Below the pieces are notes generated by a model, which worked only from the letters and a program-made list of their open reading frames with translations, did no database searches and had not been told where the DNA came from. Positions 18,801 to 25,593 of a DNA stretch of 64,000 nucleotides are shown in pieces. Location: contig JAJYXR010000003.1 of the NCBI GenBank assembly GCA_021801795.1, forward strand, positions 62,001-126,000, in the 5' to 3' direction. The translations under genes and the position numbers were made by a program. Source of the stretch: Actinomycetes bacterium. GTDB lineage: Bacteria > Actinomycetota > Acidimicrobiia > Acidimicrobiales > JAJYXR01. Position 1 is the first letter of the stretch; each line of letters opens with the position of its first letter.

Positions 18801-18910
18801 CCGCGCCCGGAGGCCTTCTCGCTGGTTGTGCCGGTAGAGCGGCGAATACCGACCAGGCGCCTGGTCCAGAACCTCCTGCGTTCTGAGATGCTCCTCGAGG
18901 ATGTCGACAT
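15884..18910 (-). CDS. PilX-like minor pilin with very large extracellular domain
   Basis: 1008 aa; typical PilX proteins are below 250. A basic leader ends in TGANGQALLVVLAVVSLLALLPAVIF, a pilin-like hydrophobic helix beginning GQALLV as in PilX/GspK proteins. It is followed by the amphipathic stretch QNQKAALAAAEAGAASYLSQL usual for PilX N-termini. The remaining 900 residues are rich in Ser, Thr, Gly and Asn, with many cysteines (likely disulfides), and resemble no domain I can name. It sits between the PilW-like gene (19 nt upstream) and the TIG pilin (12 nt downstream). By analogy with GspK it could cap a pilus tip. Confidence 0.83.
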   Translation of the reverse strand: MSTSSRSISERRRFWTRRLVGIRRSTGTTSEKASGRGTGANGQALLVVLAVVSLLALLPAVIFEDTNGSISTTLQAQNQKAALAAAEAGAASYLSQLSSDPSFTRYNDVTCNSPSPAAGFYLAGSACAGSSGGTGSYSLPVGSVSDWVSVPNTSVQEQFVYTVTDTDPSNPTSPLELVVTGRAGSTKTPSLDQYRTLVIQLTSQLTNAIFSNYNTSSPYTYSNSEAFTLLQDGINLALSAASDLGGGSVDGIQVSTIQGELTSMLGSGPTGDIKLGQLLCGYHSYQPNPVADLVQEALAMVPSLLSTALEPSLGSFDPLGLPIGQDLISVMSDITNAITSDLQSALFSSNFLGSLGQSETMDGHTFDLWTGPFPLVCNVSELYGSSSSSYYGLKTSISGPVYSNDQFYACTSDSGTSDALANDTVKIGAEGSLSSSGTGPQVIPVDPAPGGAFTQDNLPAISFTIPLINYTFDVSTGCSNTPTTTAAVAPEPTPVPDFSAIEANATCQFYGPTFIDFQSGSATVWSPDTAEAGGTGNSSACGSSSPYTVNSSSAGDVLYVHNLPESDTCQAFPTSFALPFGQTTPIQDHSCYWGDALVQGTYTGDWTIGASNDIVITGNVVAGGSNGMQTSSLGLAPGGNVPISEPAVNSSGVYYPQGNVVVNHPVVSGANDNNCSFISTPSGLPSTCSPGIPSSVPEASWSTSGCSFSLTNIGGYFECLIGGFYESIDHYMYNIVNAGYYCGMGSQAEALIDLSSCSSATSGGLYLNAGVSNDNPTAAPAPTFSQSAPTCSDWSANVILPSSCETSWFDYYWAFGSEAGTAFDEFCDLFTSCPSIGGYESQLATWEATWVHGPLNSFPAIYNPTIDADILASNSSSSVQGASVGSSTPANITNGSFTVQNVDSGNSGSYSRAGHGLGTLTENGAVVESYANGLANAGLTTSHFHLFDSSCDASADACYVSSGYHVVNINYSPDVVLNPPPYLVQELQGVDWVSQVSEIAPAQALPGI

Positions 18911-18929
18911 GGTTTCCTCCCTGGGGGCC

Positions 18930-19991
18930 TCAGAAGAGGCCCGCCCCCTGTCCTTCGTTTATAAGGACGTTCGTCATCACCGCTGTCCCCTGCATGGTCA
19001 CTGCCGGGCTGTGCGCTGGGCTGTTCTCGTCGAGGACCACGCTGGAGCAGGTAGCGCTGCACGACGACAAGTCTCTTACCGTGATGTCGTAGGACACCTC
19101 GGCCACAGTGGGCGCAACATTGGTCACGGTCGCAGTCGAGCTCGACAGGCCGTAGTAAACCAATGGGTCACAGGTGGGCCCAGTAGGGGCGCTCATACAT
19201 GTAGTGCTGGGTGCCGAGGTCGGGTACGAGCCGCTCAGGTCGCCAGGCGCTGGGGCGATCACGTCGTTGAGCGTGAGTATGGAGTCCACGCTGTAGCCGC
19301 TTTGAAGCGTGAGCAAGGTGTTCGTGAGTGTCGGCGTTCCCTGTTCGGGGCCGCAGTCACTCCAGGCATCGTTGGATGTGGTGAGCGGCCCGCTCTGTAT
19401 GCCAGTCCAGTCGAAAGGAGGCAAGTCAGTGGCTGGCCCTACTACCTCGTCGATGTTGAGCGTGTATGCGGCGTAGGGGCTCGAAGCGCCAAGCGTCGGT
19501 GCGGCTGGCTGAGAGAGGTATAGGTACACCCACGCGCCACCATTGGGATTCCCCGGCATGGGGGCATCCGAGTAGAAGATCATCGCGTCCGGGCATGTAA
19601 GGAAGGTGGCCTGGTCAGCCGTGCAGACACTTGATGCAGGGCACGGGGGCACCTGGGCGTCGTCGAGAACGCGGTCCAGCGTAAAGGACAGGAGCGTCTG
19701 GTGGCTGGAGGAGTCCAGCGTCCTCGTGGTCGAGCTGTAGGTATCCACCAGCACCGAGAAGACAGGGACGATCATTGCCAGGGCGATCATCATGAGAAGC
19801 ATGGCGATCAGCATCTCGACTAGGGTGAAACCCTCTGAGCGCTTCCCGCCGGACGTCGCAGGATGGGATGAGCTGCCCCAGCGAGTCCATGCGGAACGCC
19901 GGTCTGGCACGCCAGAAGATAGTCCCAGCAAGCTCATGGCAGTGGAAAGAACCCTGCCCCCCCTGGCCTCGCGGCCACACTTCTTCACCAT
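18930..19991 (-). CDS. PilW-like prepilin, first gene of pilin locus A
   Basis: 353 aa. The prepilin cleavage motif is textbook: KRSEG-FTLVEMLIAMLLMMIALAMIVPVFSVLV, with Glu5. The rest (VDTYSSTTRTLDSSSHQTLLSFTLDRVLDDAQ) matches the PilW/GspJ pattern of a long helix followed by a beta-rich globular part with several Cys. The leader is unusually long (about 53 residues). It is followed within 19 nt by the PilX-like gene, forming the operon W-X-V. An alternative ATG in another frame upstream is not supported. Confidence 0.9.
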   Translation of the reverse strand: MVKKCGREARGGRVLSTAMSLLGLSSGVPDRRSAWTRWGSSSHPATSGGKRSEGFTLVEMLIAMLLMMIALAMIVPVFSVLVDTYSSTTRTLDSSSHQTLLSFTLDRVLDDAQVPPCPASSVCTADQATFLTCPDAMIFYSDAPMPGNPNGGAWVYLYLSQPAAPTLGASSPYAAYTLNIDEVVGPATDLPPFDWTGIQSGPLTTSNDAWSDCGPEQGTPTLTNTLLTLQSGYSVDSILTLNDVIAPAPGDLSGSYPTSAPSTTCMSAPTGPTCDPLVYYGLSSSTATVTNVAPTVAEVSYDITVRDLSSCSATCSSVVLDENSPAHSPAVTMQGTAVMTNVLINEGQGAGLF

Positions 19992-20033
19992 ACGAGGTCA
20001 TCCTACGACTTCCGGTGGCTGGCTGTAAGCGTC

Positions 20034-20039
20034 ATAATA
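20034..20039 (-). promoter_or_regulatory. Putative -10 (TATTAT) upstream of pilin locus A
   Basis: On the reverse strand TATTAT lies 42 nt before the PilW-like ATG, in a locally AT-rich patch. TGTAAT 17 nt further upstream is only a weak -35 match. Confidence 0.4.
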
Positions 20040-20141
20040 CCTGGTGAAAGCAGGTAATTACACCTATACGCATTACCAGGCAGTCACTATGGGATCCCGC
20101 CTGGAAGGTGGCCGGCTTCCTTCGGCTCCAGCCCAGAGGGC

Positions 20142-21035
20142 TCAGCCCAGCCGGCGGGCTGCTGCTGCCTCGGCATTCACCACGCTCGTCAGCACCTGGG
20201 CTGGTATCCCCAGGTCGACCGCGTACCAGTCGCTTGCCAGGAGCACTCGACCGACCATCACGTAGACGACCTCCAGGTCAAGCTTCGGCAGGGACGCTGG
20301 CAGGGTGACAGCCGGCGTCGAACCAGCCGGGGCACTACTCGATGTGGCTGCACCACCGGCGGTACCGGAACCCGCAGGTGGGCTGCCGGAGTCCAGAGAG
20401 AACGCAAAGGCGACCGCAGGCACGTCGATCCCGCTCAGGGTGATGCTCTTCAGGTACGGAACGCTGGCACTGCCCGTAGACGACACCGAGGAGTGGCTGG
20501 AGGCCTTGGTCACACAGCCTGGCGCCGCCGGGGATCGGAGTGCCTTGAAGAAGCTGGCCGTCTCAGATGCCGAGGGCCATAGCCATGCCTCGGCCTGCAT
20601 CGCCTGGAGGGGATGGGCAGAGGTGGCAGACGAGTTAATAGACGACAGGCCTCCGGGGACCATGGCGAACACGTTGGACACCATTGGCAGCGTGGACGGA
20701 GCCTTCACGGTCAGGCAGGCGGCCAACTCCTCGATCGCCTGAGCCTCTGGATCGGTGCTCGAAGCGCTCGGTGCGCTCGATGCCCAGCCACCCGGGAACA
20801 GTGACTGAGATGGCAGGACTGCCGAGAGCACAGAAGGTGCAGGGCCTAGCTTCGACACGGGTACCAGCGGGGGGGATTTATGGCTCTCGGCGCGCGGCCG
20901 TTTCGACCCAGGGCTCGCAGCACCGCACGCTGCAAGCGTGATGCACAGAGAGCAGACTATCGCTGCCCGTATCCAAGCACCCTCGACCAGGGTAGTAGGC
21001 AGCATGCGAGCAAGTGACTTCATCGCGATCACCAT
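20142..21035 (-). CDS. Secreted lipoprotein of unknown function (PGGW type)
   Basis: 297 aa. The signal AAIVCSLCITLAACG has a clean lipobox. The mature region contains LFPGGWASS, EELAACLTV, a QAMQAEAWLWPSASETASFFKAL segment and a late Cys (APGCVTKAS). The arrangement resembles the 262-aa lipoprotein at 6684-7472. A Pro/Ser/Gly-rich linker separates the C-terminal beta-rich end. It lies upstream of pilin locus A on the same strand with a 150-nt gap. Start choice between 21035 and the in-frame ATG at 21023 is open. Confidence 0.72.
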   Translation of the reverse strand: MVIAMKSLARMLPTTLVEGAWIRAAIVCSLCITLAACGAASPGSKRPRAESHKSPPLVPVSKLGPAPSVLSAVLPSQSLFPGGWASSAPSASSTDPEAQAIEELAACLTVKAPSTLPMVSNVFAMVPGGLSSINSSATSAHPLQAMQAEAWLWPSASETASFFKALRSPAAPGCVTKASSHSSVSSTGSASVPYLKSITLSGIDVPAVAFAFSLDSGSPPAGSGTAGGAATSSSAPAGSTPAVTLPASLPKLDLEVVYVMVGRVLLASDWYAVDLGIPAQVLTSVVNAEAAAARRLG

Positions 21036-21113
21036 AGGCTATCGGAGCCTGGAGCGCAGCGCTCCGTCACGAAATGGCGCCGCTGTGCTCGCCTTGACGG
21101 CACAGGGTAGCCC

Positions 21114-21716
21114 TCAGGGTACCTCGACGCGATCTGCGTGCGACCTGCCAGGTGATGGCAGGGCAGGTTCGCCAGTCGTCATGCTGTGCCTGGCAGGCGC
21201 GATCACCCTGAAGCCCTCGTAGCGCCAGCGTGGCAGGAGGATCCGGAGCGGACCCAGGTACGAGACCCAGAGCACCAGCCAGGTGGACCCGAACTCGATG
21301 GAGTACATGGGAAGCACGCTCGACGACAGCCCGATGGGGCCTGCCGTGACACCGCTAACGTGCAGTGCCAGCCACAGGACGATGCCCTCGGGTATGCCAG
21401 CGAGGAGAGCCAGGAGGGGTGGCCAGTCTCCCTCGATGCGGGTCGACTGGAGAGCCTGGTAGAGAACCTCCCAGAGCAGCCCGATGCCTGTCATGAGGCC
21501 CAGCGTCTCGTAGGCCATCCGGTAATCCATGCCGGTGGTGGACGGCAGCGGTATCACCACCATCAGGCGGGTCATTACACCCATGGCCGCTCCACCGCCC
21601 ATCTGGGTGCCGAGCGGATGGGGAAGAAACGGGGTGAGGATCGCTGTCCAGACCACGCCTGCGCTGAACGCGAGCAGCAGCCTCGTCTGGATGCGGCCCA
21701 CGAGGGTGGGGGTCAC
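21114..21716 (-). CDS. Membrane protein of unknown function (about five TM segments)
   Basis: 200 aa from the GTG at 21716, whose GTGA overlaps the TGA of the upstream oxidoreductase gene; this translational coupling decides the start over an upstream GTG/ATG. Hydrophobic stretches include LLLAFSAGVVWTAIL, LGLMTGIGLLWEVLYQAL, LLALLAGIPEGIVLWLAL and STWLVLWVSYLGPL. No family recognised. The tight overlap suggests it works with the FAD oxidoreductase, perhaps as a membrane partner. Confidence 0.75.
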   Translation of the reverse strand: MTPTLVGRIQTRLLLAFSAGVVWTAILTPFLPHPLGTQMGGGAAMGVMTRLMVVIPLPSTTGMDYRMAYETLGLMTGIGLLWEVLYQALQSTRIEGDWPPLLALLAGIPEGIVLWLALHVSGVTAGPIGLSSSVLPMYSIEFGSTWLVLWVSYLGPLRILLPRWRYEGFRVIAPARHSMTTGEPALPSPGRSHADRVEVP

Positions 21717-23257
21717 GGCTCGCTCCCCTTCAGCCAACGCCACCATCCCCTGGCGGAGATGAGCGAGCCGAGCTTCGGGTATGCGCCAGGCTCGAGGCGG
21801 TGCAGGTCGTCGAGTATGCGAAGTGCAGCAGCCTGCAGCCCCCAGAAGGAGTCAGCCGGTCCGATGAACCCGCCCGTCACGGCCACGCCCGAGGCATAGC
21901 AGCGGCCAGAACCGCTGTCCATGCCGACCAGATCGCACGCTGGTCCGGTGTCGAGGAAGCCCATCGGGTTCAGCCTGGCACCACCACGCTCCACGAGGTC
22001 GGACAGGAGTGGATGAGCCAGCGGGTCCGAGACCAGGCCGGTGCAGTCGATAACTGCATCGGCACCGGAGATCTCCTCGTCCTCGAGTGCGGGTCCCGAC
22101 ACCAGCCTGTACCACCCCTCGCGCTCGCCCCTGGCAATCAGCCTACGCCAGGAGCGGCGCCTGGGTACGGTCGTCCTGCTGATCGACTCCACCAACCTGG
22201 CTCTCTCCGCTGGACCGATCCTCGCCAGGCGGGCGTGAAGCGGCCCACCGAACGCCGAGCGAGGAGCGGTGAAGGGCTGGAGCGCGAAGCCGGTCAGCCC
22301 AGCAGGCACCTGGTGGACGATCCTCGTGCCGATCCCCAGGCGCTCACGGTCCTCTGCGAGTCGCTGGATCACCCGGGCTGCCGTCATCCCGTTGCCACGC
22401 ACCACGGCCACCGGCCGGCTGCGCCCGGCCAGCACCTCGTAGGCGCGCTCGTGGTCCTCCATGGCATGGACCTCCATGCAGCCTGGCCTCGAGCCCCCAG
22501 GGGCGCCCGAGGCTCCGAGCGGCCACCTCGGACCTGCGTGACCGACGGCTATGTGGACATGGTCAGCCCTGTAGGCGACTCTCGCGCCACCGCCAGCCTG
22601 CCGGTGCAGGATCACGTAACCGCCCAGAGCGTGCCGGCGCACGAGGAGGGCCTCCCCGCGCTCCAGCATGGAGGGCCAGCCGATGCGGTGGGCCTCGCGC
22701 TCCATCCCCCTGTAGACGCTCTCGGGCTTCGGAGCGAACGGCTCTGCGAAGATCGGCTCTGCGAGCACCTGGATGAGGGGCCTCGCGCTCCCGGTATGCC
22801 AGGCCTCTGCCATCGCGTAGCTGGGCCATCCCCAGGCACAGTCGATCCGCGTGGCAGAGTCCGAGCGCATCCGGTCACCGTCAGCTGTCTGGGAGCTGCG
22901 AAGGAGATCCCGTAGCGCATCGTGGGGTAGCTCGCGCTGAGCCAGCACGGCGATGTCATCGCTCGGCATACCTACGATCCTCAGCATGTCCACGAGCGCG
23001 AAGGAGCCCACTCCGCCGCCCACTGAGACTATCCGCCGCCTGCTGACCCGAATCCCCGCACGATGGAGCGCCTCGTCATCCACCTCGTCCTGCCAGGCCA
23101 GCCAGCCGGTCTCGGGGCCAGGGCCCGAACCCGGACACCCAGCTCCGACGTGCCGGTCGCTCCCCGGACCCTCGGGCTCTTCGAGAAGCGCCTCGGCCTC
23201 TGGCTTCACGGTGGCTGCCCCCAATCCGATGCACGACATCCCTGCCAGGGCGCGCAT
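21713..23257 (-). CDS. FAD/NAD(P)-binding oxidoreductase
   Basis: 514 aa. About 70 low-complexity N-terminal residues precede a dinucleotide-binding fold RRRIVSVGGGVGSFALVDML (GxGxxG-like). A second nucleotide-binding segment is VAVVRGNGMTAARVIQRLAED. The C-terminal part has ADAVIDCTGLVSDP and CYASGVAVTGGFIGPADSFWGLQAAALRILD, the ATG/GD-like closing motif of flavoprotein monooxygenase or pyridine-nucleotide oxidoreductase folds. Substrate is unknown. It overlaps the membrane-protein gene by 4 nt. Upstream TAATAT (23271-23276, reverse) is a likely -10 element. Confidence 0.8.
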   Translation of the reverse strand: MRALAGMSCIGLGAATVKPEAEALLEEPEGPGSDRHVGAGCPGSGPGPETGWLAWQDEVDDEALHRAGIRVSRRRIVSVGGGVGSFALVDMLRIVGMPSDDIAVLAQRELPHDALRDLLRSSQTADGDRMRSDSATRIDCAWGWPSYAMAEAWHTGSARPLIQVLAEPIFAEPFAPKPESVYRGMEREAHRIGWPSMLERGEALLVRRHALGGYVILHRQAGGGARVAYRADHVHIAVGHAGPRWPLGASGAPGGSRPGCMEVHAMEDHERAYEVLAGRSRPVAVVRGNGMTAARVIQRLAEDRERLGIGTRIVHQVPAGLTGFALQPFTAPRSAFGGPLHARLARIGPAERARLVESISRTTVPRRRSWRRLIARGEREGWYRLVSGPALEDEEISGADAVIDCTGLVSDPLAHPLLSDLVERGGARLNPMGFLDTGPACDLVGMDSGSGRCYASGVAVTGGFIGPADSFWGLQAAALRILDDLHRLEPGAYPKLGSLISARGWWRWLKGSEP

Positions 23258-23270
23258 CGCCTACATGTCC

Positions 23271-23311
23271 ATATTAGGACCTCGAGGCAATGTTCGTGAC
23301 CGACCTATAAT
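23271..23311. promoter_or_regulatory. Divergent promoter region (TAATAT reverse, TATAAT forward)
   Basis: TATAAT at 23306-23311 is a consensus -10 facing the propeller lipoprotein. On the reverse strand TAATAT (23271-23276) faces the oxidoreductase. A ten-codon ORF (23316-23348) starts 4 nt after TATAAT and ends 3 nt before the lipoprotein ATG. Confidence 0.5.
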
Positions 23312-23351
23312 CGTGATGGGTGAGGTCGCCCAGCGACAGACGGGATAGCGA

Positions 23352-24593
23352 ATGCACTCTGGAGTAGCGCCCGTGGCGTTCTCGAGACGAGCCCGAGTGC
23401 GCGTCCTGGCCTGTCTGACCATCCTGGCGGCTGGTGCCCTGGCGCTGTCCTGCGGACACCCAGGCGGCGAACCCGTGGGAAAGACAGCCAGCACGCCGGG
23501 CAGTAGTGGCGCGGGTGGTCGTGGCGCTGGTCACCATCCACCGAGCACCGCGGGCCCCGACTACATGGCCTACGTGACCAGCACCAGGACTAACCAGATC
23601 ATCCCAGTGGACCTCGCTGACGGAAGGGCTGGAAAGCCCATAGCCGTAGGGCCTGCGCCGATGGACCTGGCCATAACACCTGACGGGCGGATGGCCTACG
23701 TGGCCGACTCTGGTTGGTCGAGCCCCCCTGTCGACTCCTACGACGTCACCCCGGTCGAGCTGCCGAGCGGGCGCGCGCTCGCACCGATACGAACCGGGCT
23801 CGGCCCTTTCGCCGTAGCCATCACCCCTGACGGGAAGACTGCATACGTGGCGAACATGGGGTCCATCAGCGGCACCGGCCTGCTCGACATGCACGACGCG
23901 ACCACCGTTACCCCTATCGACATCGCTACCGGCAGACCGCTCGCCCCGATCCAGGTCGGGCGCGGTCCCGGAGCCATCGCCATCACCCCGAACGGCAGGG
24001 AGGCAGTGGTGGTGCTCGCAGGCACGATCCAGCACCCTGCAGACGACCTGGTGCCTATCGACCTTGCTACCCGGAGAGCTGGAACACCTGTTCCAGTAGG
24101 GCTGGCGCCCCAGGGAGTGGCCGTGTCGCCAAATGGCCGGTGGGCACTCGCGGCCATCACCGGCTGGCCCCACTACCCCGGATATCCCGAGTACCGCATC
24201 CAGGACACCGTCGTCCCGGTGGACCTGAAAGACGGGAAGGTGGGAAAGCCCATCACCGTCGGTACCGTCCCGCTGCCTATAGTCGTGGCACCGCACGGAA
24301 AGTGGGCATACGTCGGCTTCGAGGCAAGCGCAGTGGGTCGGGACCAGTCCGGCATCACCCCTGTGGACCTGGCAACCGGGACTCCCTCGAAGCCGATCAT
24401 GCTGCCGGGAGCGCCGCTGGGCCTGGCGATAACGCCTGGTGGACACTGGCTCTGTGCAGCGGTGCAGGGCCCTATCAACGGCGTAGTGTTGATAAACCTG
24501 CGCGATGGATCGGTAGGCAAGCTCGTGCCGGCGGGCAGGGAAGTAGACGGGGTGGCCATCGACCCCGTACCACTCTCAGGACTCCGTTCTTAG
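23352..24593 (+). CDS. YncE/YVTN-family beta-propeller lipoprotein (second copy)
   Basis: 413 aa. The signal VLACLTILAAGALALSCG ends in a lipobox-like site. Blades repeat every 45-50 residues: IAVGPAPMDLAITPDGRMAYVADSG, IRTGLGPFAVAITPDGKTAYVANMG, IQVGRGPGAIAITPNGREAVVVLAG, VPVGLAPQGVAVSPNGRWALAAITG. Same architecture and phrasing as the protein at 9532-10758. Probably anchored outside the membrane. Convergent with, and only 7 nt from, the end of pilin locus B. Confidence 0.9.
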   Translation: MHSGVAPVAFSRRARVRVLACLTILAAGALALSCGHPGGEPVGKTASTPGSSGAGGRGAGHHPPSTAGPDYMAYVTSTRTNQIIPVDLADGRAGKPIAVGPAPMDLAITPDGRMAYVADSGWSSPPVDSYDVTPVELPSGRALAPIRTGLGPFAVAITPDGKTAYVANMGSISGTGLLDMHDATTVTPIDIATGRPLAPIQVGRGPGAIAITPNGREAVVVLAGTIQHPADDLVPIDLATRRAGTPVPVGLAPQGVAVSPNGRWALAAITGWPHYPGYPEYRIQDTVVPVDLKDGKVGKPITVGTVPLPIVVAPHGKWAYVGFEASAVGRDQSGITPVDLATGTPSKPIMLPGAPLGLAITPGGHWLCAAVQGPINGVVLINLRDGSVGKLVPAGREVDGVAIDPVPLSGLRS

Positions 24594-24600
24594 CACCACC

Positions 24601-25578
24601 TCAGATGCCAGGCCCTGACCCGGCGCCCACTGCACGCTCGACCATGCCGGTGAGAACGTCTCTCACCAGCTTCTCGGAGCTCTCAGGCGATGCGGGCACC
24701 AGGACCTGGCCGCCAGGGCCGCCAGCAGCGCCAGGAGCGCCTGCGGTGTCATCCAGGACGACCGAGACCTGGACGCGGCCGACGGTGGCGAGGCCCATGA
24801 AGAACCCTCCGCCACCTGGAGATATATAAGGACGGAGCAGGACCCCGCGGGCACCTTCGGGCAGGCTCAGGATGGTGCGAGCCACCGAGGTGGGCGGCGC
24901 AGACCGGGTTACGGCCGGCGAGCCTCCGGTCCCTCGTGGGGCGGAGCGCCCGTGGCTGGGTGCGAAGATGTAACCCGCGCACGCACTGAAGCGTGCCGAC
25001 GCGTAGACCCCCCAGTCCCTGCTGGCATCCTGGCGGCTGGCCACCATGTCGACCCATCGCGACATGGTGGCCTCTGGAGCCACACTGGCATCACTGCGAG
25101 CGACCAGTGGCGCGCCACCCATGTTCAGGACCTGGTCTGCGTTGCGCATCACGTCATCCGCCGTCTGAGCACCCAGGCCCATGCAGCGCACGAAGTCCCT
25201 GGCACCGGTAGGGTCGGCTTTCCCGTCGGCCACATCCTGCCTGGCTGGCGGAGCTGTTCCGGCCTGCTCCCATCCTGGAGGGACGCTGCCGGGACCCTCC
25301 AACACTGCCCGGGCCAGCGCGATGTCGTGCAGAAGGCCCGGCCCTTCGGGAGGCGGTGGGCAGCCGCTGCAGCGCACGCTCTGCGCCAAGGCTGGCAGCG
25401 CGCCCGACCCAGTGCTGTGGGACCCAGTGCCGCCCGCGCCCGCGCCAGGGGCCCCGGCCCTCGCGGCACCGCCCGTGCTCGACAGGAAGTACGCGCCGAC
25501 CCCGATCAGGACTGCTGGCGCTGCGACCAAGAGCCACCTAGCCGAGCGTCTCGGGTGCTCGGCTCGCCTAGAGGCCAT
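24601..25578 (-). CDS. Membrane-anchored extracytoplasmic protein, last gene of pilin locus B
   Basis: 325 aa. One N-terminal membrane segment (WLLVAAPAVLIGVGAYFL) follows a basic n-region; there is no lipobox. A Gly/Ser/Ala linker leads to a domain with VPPGWEQAG, FVRCMGLGA and FSACAGYIF, recalling the PxGW pattern of the lipoproteins at 6684 and 20142. Fifteen nt downstream of the glycine-rich PilX gene, so probably the fourth gene of that operon and a candidate accessory factor. Function unknown. Confidence 0.78.
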   Translation of the reverse strand: MASRRAEHPRRSARWLLVAAPAVLIGVGAYFLSSTGGAARAGAPGAGAGGTGSHSTGSGALPALAQSVRCSGCPPPPEGPGLLHDIALARAVLEGPGSVPPGWEQAGTAPPARQDVADGKADPTGARDFVRCMGLGAQTADDVMRNADQVLNMGGAPLVARSDASVAPEATMSRWVDMVASRQDASRDWGVYASARFSACAGYIFAPSHGRSAPRGTGGSPAVTRSAPPTSVARTILSLPEGARGVLLRPYISPGGGGFFMGLATVGRVQVSVVLDDTAGAPGAAGGPGGQVLVPASPESSEKLVRDVLTGMVERAVGAGSGPGI

Positions 25579-25593
25579 AGGTGGGCATGGCGA

